NCBI GenBank assembly: GCA_004557075.1
Contig: SFEX01000001.1
Location: forward strand, 1-64,000
DNA: 64,000 nt
Direction: 5' to 3'
DNA from: Clostridiales bacterium
Lineage (GTDB): Bacteria; Bacillota; Clostridia; Oscillospirales; Oscillospiraceae
Shown here: one piece after another, positions 49,933-59,374 of the stretch
Layout of the letters: each line of letters starts with the position of its first letter
How positions within the stretch are numbered: the first letter of the stretch is position 1
The notes under the pieces: model-generated
What the model was told of the DNA's origin: nothing
Databases searched by the model: none
What the model saw: the letters and a program-made list of their open reading frames with translations, nothing else
Position numbers and translations under genes: made by a program

Positions 49933-50418
49933 ATGAAAGAGCAGAAAACAAACGTTATGAGGCTGCTTGAGCAGAAGAAAATAGGCTATAAGCCCCACGA
50001 GTATCCCCACGGCGACGAGGCTGTGGACGGGCTGACCGTGGCGGAGATATGCGGTCAGGATCCGGCCTGCGTATTTAAAACGCTTGTGGCAAGAGGCGCG
50101 AGTAAAAGCATATATGTATTCGTCATCCCCGTAACGGGCGAGCTGGATCTGAAGAAAGCGGCAAAAGCATCGGGGGAGAAGTCGATAGCCATGATACATG
50201 TAAGTGAGATCAATGCGCTCACGGGATATGTACGCGGCGGATGCTCGCCCATAGGCATGAAAAAACAGTATAAAACATTTTTTGATGCCAGCGCGGAGCA
50301 AAAGGCGAGCATAATGGTAAGCGCCGGAAAGATCGGCTATCAGGTTGAGATCGCGCCTGCCGACCTGCTCAAGCTCACGCGCGGTGAATATGCACAACTG
50401 GTAAGTAATAATGAATAA
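49933..50418 (+). CDS. ybaK: Cys-tRNA(Pro)/Cys-tRNA(Cys) deacylase (YbaK/EbsC type)
   Basis: The 161-residue protein is a YbaK-family editing enzyme: starting KTNVMRLLEQKKIGYKPHEYPHG, it has KTLVARGASK (with the catalytic lysine), LDLKKAAKASGEKS and GGCSPIGMKKQ, the last being the family signature. It removes wrongly charged cysteine from tRNA-Pro. The ATG at 49933 is preferred over an earlier frame that overlaps the terminator. Its end overlaps the uvrA start by 8 bp. Confidence 0.92.
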   Translation: MKEQKTNVMRLLEQKKIGYKPHEYPHGDEAVDGLTVAEICGQDPACVFKTLVARGASKSIYVFVIPVTGELDLKKAAKASGEKSIAMIHVSEINALTGYVRGGCSPIGMKKQYKTFFDASAEQKASIMVSAGKIGYQVEIAPADLLKLTRGEYAQLVSNNE

Positions 50419-53248
50419 ATATGTGAAAATAAAAGGCGCAAGAGCCAACAATCTTAAAAATATTGATATAGATATACCACGCGATAAGCTGGTCGTCATG
50501 ACCGGCGTGTCCGGCAGCGGCAAATCGAGCCTTGCATTCGACACTATCTATGCAGAGGGACAGCGCCGCTATGTCGAGAGCCTTTCGTCGTATGCGAGGC
50601 AGTTTCTCGGTCAGATGGATAAGCCAGAGCTTGACCATATCGAGGGCCTGTCTCCGGCGATATCGATAGATCAGAAGACAAGCTCAAGAAACCCGCGCTC
50701 GACCGTGGGCACGGTGACGGAGATATACGACTATATGCGTCTGCTGTGGGCGCGCATAGGAAAACCCCACTGCCCCAAATGCGGCAAGGAAATACGCCAG
50801 CAGACTATAGACCAGATAATCGACCAGCTCATGCTGCTGCCGGAGGGTACGAAGCTTCAGATTTTAGCCCCTGTCGTCAGAGCAAGAAAGGGCGAATACC
50901 ACAAGGTATTTGAGGACGCAAGAAAGTCCGGATATGTCAGAGCGAGAGTTGACGGCAGCCTGTATGAGCTGTCGGAGGACATTAAGCTTGACAAGAATAA
51001 AAAGCACAGCATTGAGATAATAGTAGACAGAATCGTCATAAAGCCGGAGATATCAAGAAGGCTTACCGATTCGGTCGAAACGGCGGCGTCGCTTGCCGGA
51101 GGACTTGTCATTGCAGATATCGTGAGCGAGGGCAGGGAGGTTCTGTTTTCGCAGAACTATGCCTGCGAGGACTGCGGAATATCAATAGAAGAGCTGACCC
51201 CGCGAATGTTCTCTTTCAATACGCCGTATGGAGCGTGCCCGGTGTGCGACGGTTTGGGAGTGCAGCTTCTTATCGACCCGGAGCTGATAATCCCCGATGA
51301 CGGCCTGAGCATAGCCGAGGGTGCGATAAAAGCAAGCGGCTGGGGCTCTGCCGACGATTCGATAGCCGGTATGTATTATAATGCGCTGGCAAAGAAGTAT
51401 AATTTCAAGATCACAACGCCCGTGCGCGAGCTGCCAAAAGAGGTAAGGGATGTGCTGCTGTACGGCAGCAAGGGCGAAAACATTGAGCTTGCGTATGAAA
51501 GAGAGCGCAAAAACAGTTCATTTTCTGGCAAATTCTCCCGCCCATTTGAGGGACTGTGTAATAATCTTGAGCGCAGGTATCGCGAAACGCAAAGCCCCGC
51601 GATGCGAGCTGAGATAGAGTCGTGCATGGCGGAGATATGCTGTCCCGAGTGCGGCGGACGCCGACTCCGTAAAGAGGCTCTTGCCGTTACCGTCGGGGGA
51701 ATAAATATCGCTCAGATGGGCGATATGTCGATAAACGAGGCCATTGAGTTTATCGACGGCATCGAGCTGAGCGAAAAGGAAAAAATCATATCCGAGCGGA
51801 TAGTAAAAGAGATAAAATCGCGTTTAGGCTTCCTTAAAAACGTAGGACTTCAATATCTCTGCCTGTCCCGGGGCGCGGCTACGCTCTCCGGCGGCGAGAG
51901 TCAGCGGATCAGGCTTGCAACGCAGATAGGAGCTTCGCTTACGGGCGTCCTCTATATCCTCGATGAGCCGAGCATAGGCCTGCACCAGCGCGATAATGAA
52001 AAGCTGCTGAAAACGCTCAAGGAGCTGCGCGATCTCGGCAATTCTCTGATAGTTGTCGAGCACGATGAGGACACGATGCGCTCTGCCGACTATATCGTGG
52101 ATATCGGCCCCGCCGCCGGAGTTCATGGCGGCGAGGTAGTCTGCACGGGAAGAGTTGAGGATATCTGCGCCTGCCCGAGATCGCTCACGGGACAGTACCT
52201 CAGCGGCAAGCTGAAAATACCAGTGCCGTCAAACCGCAGAAGCATTGACAAAGGCTTTATTACGGTGCGCGGTGCGAGGGAAAATAATCTCAAGGGCATT
52301 GATGTAGCATTGCCCAAGGGCGTTGTCACCTGCGTTACGGGCGTGTCCGGCAGCGGAAAGTCAAGCCTTGTAAACGAGATACTTTACAAGACTATTGCGC
52401 AGAAAAAGAACAGAGCTCAGGTAAAGCCGGGCAAGTGCGACGGCGTTGACGGCCTTGAGGATATCGATAAAGTTATCAACATCGACCAAAGCCCCATCGG
52501 CAGAACGCCGCGTTCAAACCCTGCGACTTACACGGGACTTTTTAACGATATCCGTGAGCTTTTCGCTTCGACAGAGGATGCAAAGCTGCGCGGCTACAAC
52601 TCCGGGCGTTTTTCCTTCAACGTCAAGGGCGGTCGCTGCGAGGCGTGCAAGGGCGACGGCCTGCAAAAGATAGAGATGCACTTTCTGCCGGATGTCTATG
52701 TGCCGTGCGATGTGTGTAAGGGCAAGCGCTATAACCGCGAAACGCTTGAGGTCAGATATAAAGGAAAGAATATACATGAAGTGCTCGACATGACCGTTGA
52801 GGAGGCATGCGAGTTTTTTGCCAATCTTCCTAAGCTAAAATCAAAGCTTGATGTGCTTAATGAAGTCGGGCTTGGGTATATAAAGCTCGGCCAGTCCAGC
52901 ACCACACTCTCCGGCGGCGAGGCTCAGCGCGTTAAGCTCGCAACAGAGCTTTCAAAGCGCAGCACAGGCTCTACGGTATATGTCCTTGACGAGCCGACGA
53001 CGGGTCTGCACATGGCCGATGTGCACAAGCTTATCCAGATAATAGATAAGCTTGCCGACGCCGGAAACACGGTCGTTATAATCGAGCATAACCTTGACGT
53101 TATCAAGGTCGCCGATTATATAATCGACCTTGGCCCCGAGGGCGGCGACGGCGGCGGGAGCCTTGTGTTTTCCGGCACTCCGGAGGCTTGCGCCGAGTGC
53201 GCGGAGAGCTACACCGGTCAGTTTTTAAAGAAAATCCTTAACGCATAG
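50411..53248 (+). CDS. uvrA: Excinuclease ABC subunit A
   Basis: The 945-residue protein is full length. It has two ABC-type ATPase halves with Walker A GVSGSGKSS (twice), two zinc modules (CPKCGK ... and CEACKGDG ... CDVCKGKRY) and the UvrB-binding region. LSGGES and LSGGEAQR are the two signature motifs, followed by ILDEPSIGLHQRD and VLDEPTTGLHMAD. It finds bulky DNA lesions and loads UvrB. uvrB and uvrC are not next to it in this window. Confidence 0.98.
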   Translation: MNKYVKIKGARANNLKNIDIDIPRDKLVVMTGVSGSGKSSLAFDTIYAEGQRRYVESLSSYARQFLGQMDKPELDHIEGLSPAISIDQKTSSRNPRSTVGTVTEIYDYMRLLWARIGKPHCPKCGKEIRQQTIDQIIDQLMLLPEGTKLQILAPVVRARKGEYHKVFEDARKSGYVRARVDGSLYELSEDIKLDKNKKHSIEIIVDRIVIKPEISRRLTDSVETAASLAGGLVIADIVSEGREVLFSQNYACEDCGISIEELTPRMFSFNTPYGACPVCDGLGVQLLIDPELIIPDDGLSIAEGAIKASGWGSADDSIAGMYYNALAKKYNFKITTPVRELPKEVRDVLLYGSKGENIELAYERERKNSSFSGKFSRPFEGLCNNLERRYRETQSPAMRAEIESCMAEICCPECGGRRLRKEALAVTVGGINIAQMGDMSINEAIEFIDGIELSEKEKIISERIVKEIKSRLGFLKNVGLQYLCLSRGAATLSGGESQRIRLATQIGASLTGVLYILDEPSIGLHQRDNEKLLKTLKELRDLGNSLIVVEHDEDTMRSADYIVDIGPAAGVHGGEVVCTGRVEDICACPRSLTGQYLSGKLKIPVPSNRRSIDKGFITVRGARENNLKGIDVALPKGVVTCVTGVSGSGKSSLVNEILYKTIAQKKNRAQVKPGKCDGVDGLEDIDKVINIDQSPIGRTPRSNPATYTGLFNDIRELFASTEDAKLRGYNSGRFSFNVKGGRCEACKGDGLQKIEMHFLPDVYVPCDVCKGKRYNRETLEVRYKGKNIHEVLDMTVEEACEFFANLPKLKSKLDVLNEVGLGYIKLGQSSTTLSGGEAQRVKLATELSKRSTGSTVYVLDEPTTGLHMADVHKLIQIIDKLADAGNTVVIIEHNLDVIKVADYIIDLGPEGGDGGGSLVFSGTPEACAECAESYTGQFLKKILNA

Positions 53249-53287
53249 CCTCTTTCCCCATAAAATAAAGCATGGGGAGGGAAAGAT

Positions 53288-53596
53288 ATGACGCTGAATT
53301 TTGTGGTTGGATTTGCCGCGGCCGCGATACTTATGCTCATCATTTGGGCTATAAAAGGCTTGCTGCTCACGCCGGTTAGGACGGGAGACAGCACCGATAT
53401 TGAAATTGACCTTCATCTGCGCGGCGCAGAGCCTGCGTTGGAGCAGACGCTCAAGGGACTGCTGTGGCTGAGGGAAAACGGGACGCTCAAGGCAAATATT
53501 TATGTTAAAGCCAGCAGACCCGACGAGATAACACGCCATATTGCGCAGCACTATGAGGCTGAGTACAGATGCATTTACTACACCGAGGACGAGTAA
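53288..53596 (+). CDS. Hypothetical 102-residue membrane-anchored protein
   Basis: A membrane helix (about 4-26) is followed by a basic stretch and a soluble domain with DIEIDLHLRGAEPALEQTLKG and EITRHIAQHYEAEYRCIYY. I do not recognise the family. It lies between uvrA and recD2 and stops 4 bp before recD2, so it is probably co-transcribed with them. A hairpin-like CCCCAT/ATGGGG pair surrounds its leader and ribosome site. Confidence 0.7.
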   Translation: MTLNFVVGFAAAAILMLIIWAIKGLLLTPVRTGDSTDIEIDLHLRGAEPALEQTLKGLLWLRENGTLKANIYVKASRPDEITRHIAQHYEAEYRCIYYTEDE

Positions 53597-53600
53597 GATA

Positions 53601-55805
53601 ATGGTTGAATTAAGTGAAATTAACGGAACCGTCAGCTCAGTTATATTCAGAAACGACGAAAACGGCTATGCGGTAGTGCGTTTGCTGACAGAAAACGGCG
53701 AGATGACAACCGCAGTCGGCTGTCTCCCGTATGTCGCACCGGGCGAGTCGATCTCGGCCGAGGGCTCTTGGATGACCCACGCCCAGCACGGCAGACAGTT
53801 TAAGATCGAGCAGTGCAACAGGATACTGCCGGTCTCGGCCGATGCCATATATGAATATCTTGCAGGGGGCACTGTCAAGGGAATAGGCCCAGCCACAGCC
53901 GCCATGATAGTTGATAAATTCGGCGAGAGGAGCCTCGATGTTCTTGAAATGCACCCGGAAAAGCTTGCCGAGATAAGGGGCATAGGACTTAATAAGGCCA
54001 AGGAGATAAGCGCGGGCTTTAAAAAGCAGGCGGGCGTAAGACGGCTGACGGAGTTTCTGTGCTCATATGGCATACAACCGATTTTCGCCCTGCGGCTTTT
54101 TAAATTCTATGGCGACAGCGCCATTGAAATTGTCCACGAGAACCCGTATATTTTATCCTCGTCCCATATTGGCGCAAGCTTTGCCGAGGCAGACACTCTT
54201 GCCCTTGAGATAGGGATCGACGGGGACAGTCCCAACCGTGTCGGCGCCGCGGTAATATTTGAACTTGTACATAATTCCGGCAACGGCCACTGCTTCATCC
54301 CGCGCAATAAGCTCGTTCCGGCTACGTCCCAGCTTATAGGCGTTGCGCCGGATAAGGTAGAGGAGGCAATCGACAAGCTCAGCGAGACTGGCGATATCCG
54401 CTGTGATACCGTTGCCGGACTGGATGCCTGCTATCTTGCAAAGCTCTATGAGGATGAAAAGTACACGGCAGACAGGCTTAAAGCCATGAGCAAGCGCAGA
54501 TTCAGCGCGCCGTTTGCGGCGGATAAGCTTATAGCAAGGCTTGAGAATATAAACGGCATTCAGTATGCGCCCATGCAGAAGGAAGCCATAGAGCTTGCAA
54601 TGAAAAATCAGACCTTGGTCATAACAGGCGGCCCCGGCACCGGAAAGACGACCATACTAAGGGGCGTCCTCAGCCTGTATGACGAGCTGGGTCTCGATAC
54701 CTTTCTTGCCGCGCCGACGGGCAGAGCCGCCAAGCGCATGACTGAGCTCTGCGGTCGTGAGGCTGCAACACTCCACAGAATGCTGGGCGCAAAAATGTCC
54801 GAGGACGGCGAGACGGTCACGTTTACAAAAGACGAGGAAGATAGACTAAGCTGCGACGCGCTTATTATAGACGAGTGCTCTATGGTTGACATAACGCTTA
54901 TGAAAGCCATATTATCGGCGGTAAAGCCGGAATGTCGGCTGCTGCTCGTGGGCGATGCCGACCAGCTTCCGTCGGTGGGGCCGGGCAATGTTTTCTCCGA
55001 TATAATCCGCAGCGGAATTATACCGGCTGTGCGCCTGACGGAGATATTCCGTCAGAAGGGCGACAGCAGGATAGTGAGGAACGCTCACATGATAAACAGG
55101 GGAGAGCATCCGGATTTTGAGGCAAATACGGGCGACTTCTTCCGCCTGAAAAGGCTTCAGGGCGGTTCTGCGGTGGATACCATCGTCGAGCTGTGCTCAC
55201 GCAGACTGCCGGATAATATGAAGATACCGTCCAACCAGATCCAGGTTCTCTCGCCGAGCAGAAAAGGCGAGATGGGCACAGTCAACCTCAATATGCGTCT
55301 TCAGGCCGCGCTGAACCCTCCAAAGGAGGGGAGAAAGGAAAAGCCGTTCGGAGATGCCGTATTCCGCGAGGGCGACAGAGTAATACAGACAAAAAACAAT
55401 TATGATATCATCTGGAAAAGCCGTGACGGACAGTCGGGAGCCGGAATATATAACGGCGATATCGGAGTTATTACCGAGATCGACCCTTCGGCCGAAACTA
55501 TATGCGTCGACTACGAGGACAAGCTTGCCTACTACGGCTTTGAGATGCTCAATGAGCTTGAGCACGCATGGGCGCTGACCGTTCATAAATCGCAGGGCAG
55601 CGAATACAGGGCGGTCATTTTGGCGTTAAATCCCGGTGTTCAAATGCTGCTTACCCGAGGCGTGCTGTACACGGCGGTGACGCGTGCACGAGAGCTGCTT
55701 ATCATGGTCGGGGATGATGCCGTTGCGCACAGAATGATAGATAACCACAAGCAGTCAAGGCGATACAGCGCCCTGCGTATAAGGCTTGCCGATGAAAATT
55801 CTTAA
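53601..55805 (+). CDS. recD2: RecD-like ATP-dependent DNA helicase
   Basis: The 734-residue protein is a RecD2 helicase: an N-terminal OB-like domain, a helix-hairpin-helix region (IGPATAAMIVDKFGE), then superfamily 1 motifs including Walker A TGGPGTGKTT, motif II IIDECSMVD, motif III GDADQLPSVGPG and the C-terminal VHKSQGSEY. RecD2 has no RecBC partner and works in replication-coupled repair. The ATG at 53601 is preferred: an earlier frame start at 53541 lies inside the previous gene. Confidence 0.96.
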   Translation: MVELSEINGTVSSVIFRNDENGYAVVRLLTENGEMTTAVGCLPYVAPGESISAEGSWMTHAQHGRQFKIEQCNRILPVSADAIYEYLAGGTVKGIGPATAAMIVDKFGERSLDVLEMHPEKLAEIRGIGLNKAKEISAGFKKQAGVRRLTEFLCSYGIQPIFALRLFKFYGDSAIEIVHENPYILSSSHIGASFAEADTLALEIGIDGDSPNRVGAAVIFELVHNSGNGHCFIPRNKLVPATSQLIGVAPDKVEEAIDKLSETGDIRCDTVAGLDACYLAKLYEDEKYTADRLKAMSKRRFSAPFAADKLIARLENINGIQYAPMQKEAIELAMKNQTLVITGGPGTGKTTILRGVLSLYDELGLDTFLAAPTGRAAKRMTELCGREAATLHRMLGAKMSEDGETVTFTKDEEDRLSCDALIIDECSMVDITLMKAILSAVKPECRLLLVGDADQLPSVGPGNVFSDIIRSGIIPAVRLTEIFRQKGDSRIVRNAHMINRGEHPDFEANTGDFFRLKRLQGGSAVDTIVELCSRRLPDNMKIPSNQIQVLSPSRKGEMGTVNLNMRLQAALNPPKEGRKEKPFGDAVFREGDRVIQTKNNYDIIWKSRDGQSGAGIYNGDIGVITEIDPSAETICVDYEDKLAYYGFEMLNELEHAWALTVHKSQGSEYRAVILALNPGVQMLLTRGVLYTAVTRARELLIMVGDDAVAHRMIDNHKQSRRYSALRIRLADENS

Positions 55806-56445
55806 ATACATCGCTGAACTTCTGTTTCCGTGGAAATGCGTTTTCTGCGACCGTGTGCTGGAAAATACGGATATCTGCGACGACTGCAAAAAGAATTTGC
55901 CGTATACAAAGGGAGACAGCATATATCAGAAGTTTCCTTTTGTGGATAAGTGCGTATCGCCCCTGTATTACAAGGATAAGGTCAAAGATTCGATACACAG
56001 GTACAAATTCTACGGCTATTCGGCGTATTTTGTAAGATTCGGCGCGATTATGGCAGATTGCGTTGAAAATAATCTTGATTGCGGCAGTATTCATATGATA
56101 TCATGGATACCGCTCAGTAAAAAGAGACTGCACAAGCGCGGCTATAATCAGTCGGAGCTTATCGGCAGGGACATAGCAAAGCGTGTCGGCCTGCCTTGCG
56201 GCGCCGTACTTAAAAAGACAAAAGACAACAAAGCCCAGTCCACTATGCGCGACTTTAAGCAGCGCAGCAAAAATGTTGTCGGAGCATATAGTCTGGCAGA
56301 CGGTATAGACGTGAGCGGCAAATGCATTCTCCTTGTGGATGACGTTGTCACTACCGGCTCAACCTTGATCGAAGCTGCGAGGGTGCTGAAAAGAGCGGGC
56401 GCTGCGACTGTTTATTGCGCAACTCTTGCAAGACATGAGGACTGA
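55792..56445 (+). CDS. comF: ComF-family phosphoribosyltransferase-like protein
   Basis: The 217-residue protein has an N-terminal zinc finger (CVFCDRV ... ICDDCKK, about 16-37) and a phosphoribosyltransferase fold ending with the PRPP motif ILLVDDVVTTGSTLIEA (about 180-196). ComF is needed for DNA uptake in naturally competent bacteria, but the family also occurs in non-competent ones. It overlaps the end of recD2 by 14 bp. Confidence 0.93.
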   Translation: MKILKYIAELLFPWKCVFCDRVLENTDICDDCKKNLPYTKGDSIYQKFPFVDKCVSPLYYKDKVKDSIHRYKFYGYSAYFVRFGAIMADCVENNLDCGSIHMISWIPLSKKRLHKRGYNQSELIGRDIAKRVGLPCGAVLKKTKDNKAQSTMRDFKQRSKNVVGAYSLADGIDVSGKCILLVDDVVTTGSTLIEAARVLKRAGAATVYCATLARHED

Positions 56446-56521
56446 ATCTCTGTAAAACAGGAAAGAATATGAACTATGATCGCCGCGCATATGTAGCGAT
56501 GCGGCAGATTGGAGCTGAAAA

Positions 56522-57556
56522 ATGGTTATATACGAAAGAGACATTGCCGTTGATATGGGTACGTCCAATACCCTCGTTTACGTTCAGGGGAAAGGACTAT
56601 CTCTTCGTGAGCCCACTGTAGTAGCGGTGGACAAGGTGAAGGACAAGATGCTGAAGATCGGCGAGGATGCGAAGAAAACGCTTGGCCGCACCCCCGCAAA
56701 TGTTGTTGCGATCCATCCGATAAAGGCGGGCGTTATATCCGACTATGACATGGCGGCGCTCATGCTGCGCGAGCTTGTCGGCCGCATAACATCTTTCGGC
56801 CTTTTTAAGCCGAGACTGCTTATGTGCGTCCCGAGCAGCATCACCGGCGTTGAGGAGAGAGCCGTCATCGACGCCGCCATAGAGGCCGGTGCTCGCAAGG
56901 TATATCTTGTCGAGACCGCTGTTGCCACGGCGATAGGAGCGGGAGTTGACATCAAAAAAGCCGACGGCCATATGGTCATCGACATAGGCGGCGGCACAAC
57001 TGAGATAGCCGTCGTATCCATGGGGGGAGTTGCCGAATGCGAGTCCATAAAAACCGCAGGAAGCAGCTTTGATGAGGCAATAATCAGATACATCAAGAAA
57101 AAGCACAATATGCTCATCGGCGTAAAAACCGCAGAGGAAGTCAAAATCAATATAGGCGGCCTCATGCCGAGGCCCGATGCTGTTGACAGTATGGAGGTCA
57201 AGGGGCGCTGCCTTATGACAGGACTTCCGAAGACCGTTTCGGTGTCATCATCGGAGCTTGTTGATGTCCTTCGTGAGCCTGCTCAGCTCATTTTGGAGAA
57301 TATCCACTCCGTATTGGAGCGCACGCCGCCCGAGCTTATCGGAGACTTAGGCGATAACGGCATTATCATGTCCGGCGGCGGCAGTATTATCTACGGATTT
57401 GACGAAATTATCGAGGCGAGCACACATATCCGCACCATAATTGTGGACGACCCGATATCATGCGCGGCTCACGGCGCGGGTAAGCTGCTGACGAGACTCG
57501 ACAGTATGCAGGACGGCATGATGAACTTCCTGCGAAACAGGGAAATGAGAACCTAA
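56522..57556 (+). CDS. mreB: MreB/Mbl-family rod-shape protein
   Basis: The 344-residue protein has the actin-fold motifs of MreB: DMGTSNTLVYVQGKG for phosphate 1, IDIGGGTTEIAVVS for phosphate 2 and LIGDLGDNGIIMSGGGSII near the adenosine site. It forms filaments that guide lateral cell-wall synthesis. The usual mreC and mreD neighbours are absent, and it follows comF by 76 bp, so it is probably an Mbl-like second copy. AGGCAG-like ribosome signals before the ATG are weak. Confidence 0.92.
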   Translation: MVIYERDIAVDMGTSNTLVYVQGKGLSLREPTVVAVDKVKDKMLKIGEDAKKTLGRTPANVVAIHPIKAGVISDYDMAALMLRELVGRITSFGLFKPRLLMCVPSSITGVEERAVIDAAIEAGARKVYLVETAVATAIGAGVDIKKADGHMVIDIGGGTTEIAVVSMGGVAECESIKTAGSSFDEAIIRYIKKKHNMLIGVKTAEEVKINIGGLMPRPDAVDSMEVKGRCLMTGLPKTVSVSSSELVDVLREPAQLILENIHSVLERTPPELIGDLGDNGIIMSGGGSIIYGFDEIIEASTHIRTIIVDDPISCAAHGAGKLLTRLDSMQDGMMNFLRNREMRT

Positions 57557-57576
57557 TTTATATTGTATAAAATTAA

Positions 57577-57620
57577 ACCGCCTACAAACAATAAAACGTG
57601 ATTTATTGTTTGTAGGCGGT
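57577..57620 (+). terminator. 19-bp perfect hairpin at the mreB/oxidoreductase border
   Basis: Bases 57577-57595 are the exact complement of 57602-57620 with a 6-base loop. GTTTTAAT follows. It is a plausible terminator for mreB, but the ribosome site GGCGGT (57615-57620) of the next gene, starting at 57629, lies inside the 3' arm, so it also hides that site. Confidence 0.75.
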
Positions 57621-57628
57621 GTTTTAAT

Positions 57629-58924
57629 ATGCAATCTGTATGGGAAGAAAATACTAAGCTGCCGGAGCTTGAGAAGCTGCGCGGCAATTTAAAAACCGAT
57701 GTTTTGATAATCGGCGGGGGTATGGCGGGGCTGCTTTGCGCCTATATGCTCGAAAAAGAGAACGTGGATTACGCTCTTATTGAGGCGGAAACCATATGCA
57801 GCGGAATAACGGGAAAGACGACGGCTAAGATAACCTCCCAGCACGGGCTTATATACAATAAGCTGATACGGGAGTTCTCGGTAGAGGAAGCTCGCATGTA
57901 TCTATCCGCAAATGAGGCCGCGCTTGCAAAGTACCGTGAGCTGTGCGCGGATATCGACTGCGATTTTGAAACTAAGGACAACTATGTGTACTCTATCAAT
58001 GACAGCAGAAAGCTCGATAAAGAGATGGATGCGCTTGGGAGAATAGGCTATCCGGCAGAGCTTGTGCATGATCTGCCGCTTCCAATCAGCGCCGCCGGGG
58101 CGGTAAGATTCAGCGCTCAGGCGCAGTTTAACCCATTGAAATTCGTGGCAGCGATATCAAAAGGGCTTAATATTTATGAGCATACAAAGGTGACTGAGCT
58201 TATAGGCACAAGCGCGAGGAGTTCAAACGGCGAGATAAGTGCAAATACTATTATCGTCGCAACACATTTTCCCTTTTTAAACAAGCACGGCAGTTACTTC
58301 CTGAAAATGTATCAGCACAGGTCCTATGTCATTGCGCTTGAGAATGCGCCTAATGTAGGCGGAATGTATGTTGACGATGATGACAAAGGTATGTCGTTCA
58401 GAAACTATAATGACCTTCTGCTGCTCGGCGGGGGAGATCACCGCACGGGAAAGCAGGGCGGAGGCTGGAGGGAGCTTGAGAGCTTCGCCGCAAGAAACTA
58501 CACCGTAGCATTCGAGAAGTACCGCTGGGCAGCACAGGACTGCATGACCTTGGACGGGATGCCCTATATTGGCCGTTACTCTAAGAAAACTCATGATCTG
58601 CTTGTAGCGACAGGCTTTAATAAATGGGGCATGAGCTCCGCTATGGTATCGGCAACTATACTGACAGACATGCTTCTCGACCGCGAAAACGAGTATGCGC
58701 GGCTGTTCTCCCCGTCGCGCAGCATTATGCGCCCGCAGCTTGCGGCAAACGCTTTTGAAGCTGCCGTGAGTCTGCTCACTCCGAGCCAAAAACGCTGTCC
58801 GCACCTCGGCTGTGCACTGAAATGGAACGCGTATGAGCATACATGGGACTGCCCGTGCCATGGTTCGAGATTCACGGAAGATGGAAAGCTTATTGATAAT
58901 CCCGCAACGGGAGATTTAAAATAG
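57629..58924 (+). CDS. FAD-dependent oxidoreductase with a C-terminal Rieske cluster
   Basis: The 431-residue protein has a dinucleotide-binding N-terminus IIGGGMAGLLCAYML (about 26-40) and a DAO-type FAD domain with EAETICSGITGKTTAKIT and CMTLDGMPYIG. A C-terminal Rieske [2Fe-2S] domain (CPHLGCALKW ... CPCHGSRF, about 388-420) is fused to it. The fusion suggests electron transfer between flavin and iron-sulfur centre in an anaerobe's redox metabolism; the substrate is unknown. Its ribosome site is buried in the hairpin just upstream. Confidence 0.92.
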   Translation: MQSVWEENTKLPELEKLRGNLKTDVLIIGGGMAGLLCAYMLEKENVDYALIEAETICSGITGKTTAKITSQHGLIYNKLIREFSVEEARMYLSANEAALAKYRELCADIDCDFETKDNYVYSINDSRKLDKEMDALGRIGYPAELVHDLPLPISAAGAVRFSAQAQFNPLKFVAAISKGLNIYEHTKVTELIGTSARSSNGEISANTIIVATHFPFLNKHGSYFLKMYQHRSYVIALENAPNVGGMYVDDDDKGMSFRNYNDLLLLGGGDHRTGKQGGGWRELESFAARNYTVAFEKYRWAAQDCMTLDGMPYIGRYSKKTHDLLVATGFNKWGMSSAMVSATILTDMLLDRENEYARLFSPSRSIMRPQLAANAFEAAVSLLTPSQKRCPHLGCALKWNAYEHTWDCPCHGSRFTEDGKLIDNPATGDLK

Positions 58925-59164
58925 CTATATTCTATGCAGCCTTATCGCGCCTTCGCCGACTCTGTCCCGCAGCGGCGGGACGGGGTAGGCAAGCACCAGG
59001 GTACTGCCGTCGTATGTAAAAATATCAGCTTCAATATTTTTACAAAAATTAGGACGGTCGATGCAAATTGCCTCCCGCAGTTTTGAGCAGATAAGCTCGT
59101 TTGAAGGGCAGTCGCCCTCGATTATAAGGGCGAGAGTCTGGTCTGAAATTGTTTCGGATGACAT
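58925..59164 (-). CDS. Hypothetical 79-residue protein
   Basis: The protein begins MSSETISDQTLALIIEGDCPSN, and has two cysteines in the central part (ICSKLREAICIDRPNFCKN) and a beta-rich end (TYDGSTLVLAYPVPPL). I cannot assign a family. The start has GGAGAATGC before it. It converges with the Rieske oxidoreductase gene with no gap between the two stops. Confidence 0.6.
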   Translation of the reverse strand: MSSETISDQTLALIIEGDCPSNELICSKLREAICIDRPNFCKNIEADIFTYDGSTLVLAYPVPPLRDRVGEGAIRLHRI

Positions 59165-59280
59165 AATGCATTCTCCTTATTTCTTTTCATGTTACATATA
59201 AGTTGCGAAAAAATTTCAAAGTAAAAAATACTCCGAAAAAATTCGTTTACAAAATTGATTTTAGCGAAAATTTTTTTGAT

Positions 59281-59326
59281 TTTCCATACAAAAAATATGG
59301 AAATCTATGAACACAGGTGCTATACT
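59281..59326 (+). promoter_or_regulatory. Promoter of the NUDIX gene with an operator-like inverted repeat
   Basis: TTTCCATA (59281-59288) and TATGGAAA (59296-59303) are exact complements 7 bp apart. The right arm forms the -35 (TGGAAA, 59298-59303), and the -10 TATACT lies at 59321-59326, 17 bp away. A repressor at the repeat would block the promoter. Confidence 0.6.
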
Positions 59327-59374
59327 ATTGATGCATTATGTAAAGCAAATAATTATTTTTTTCCGAGGCGCATT

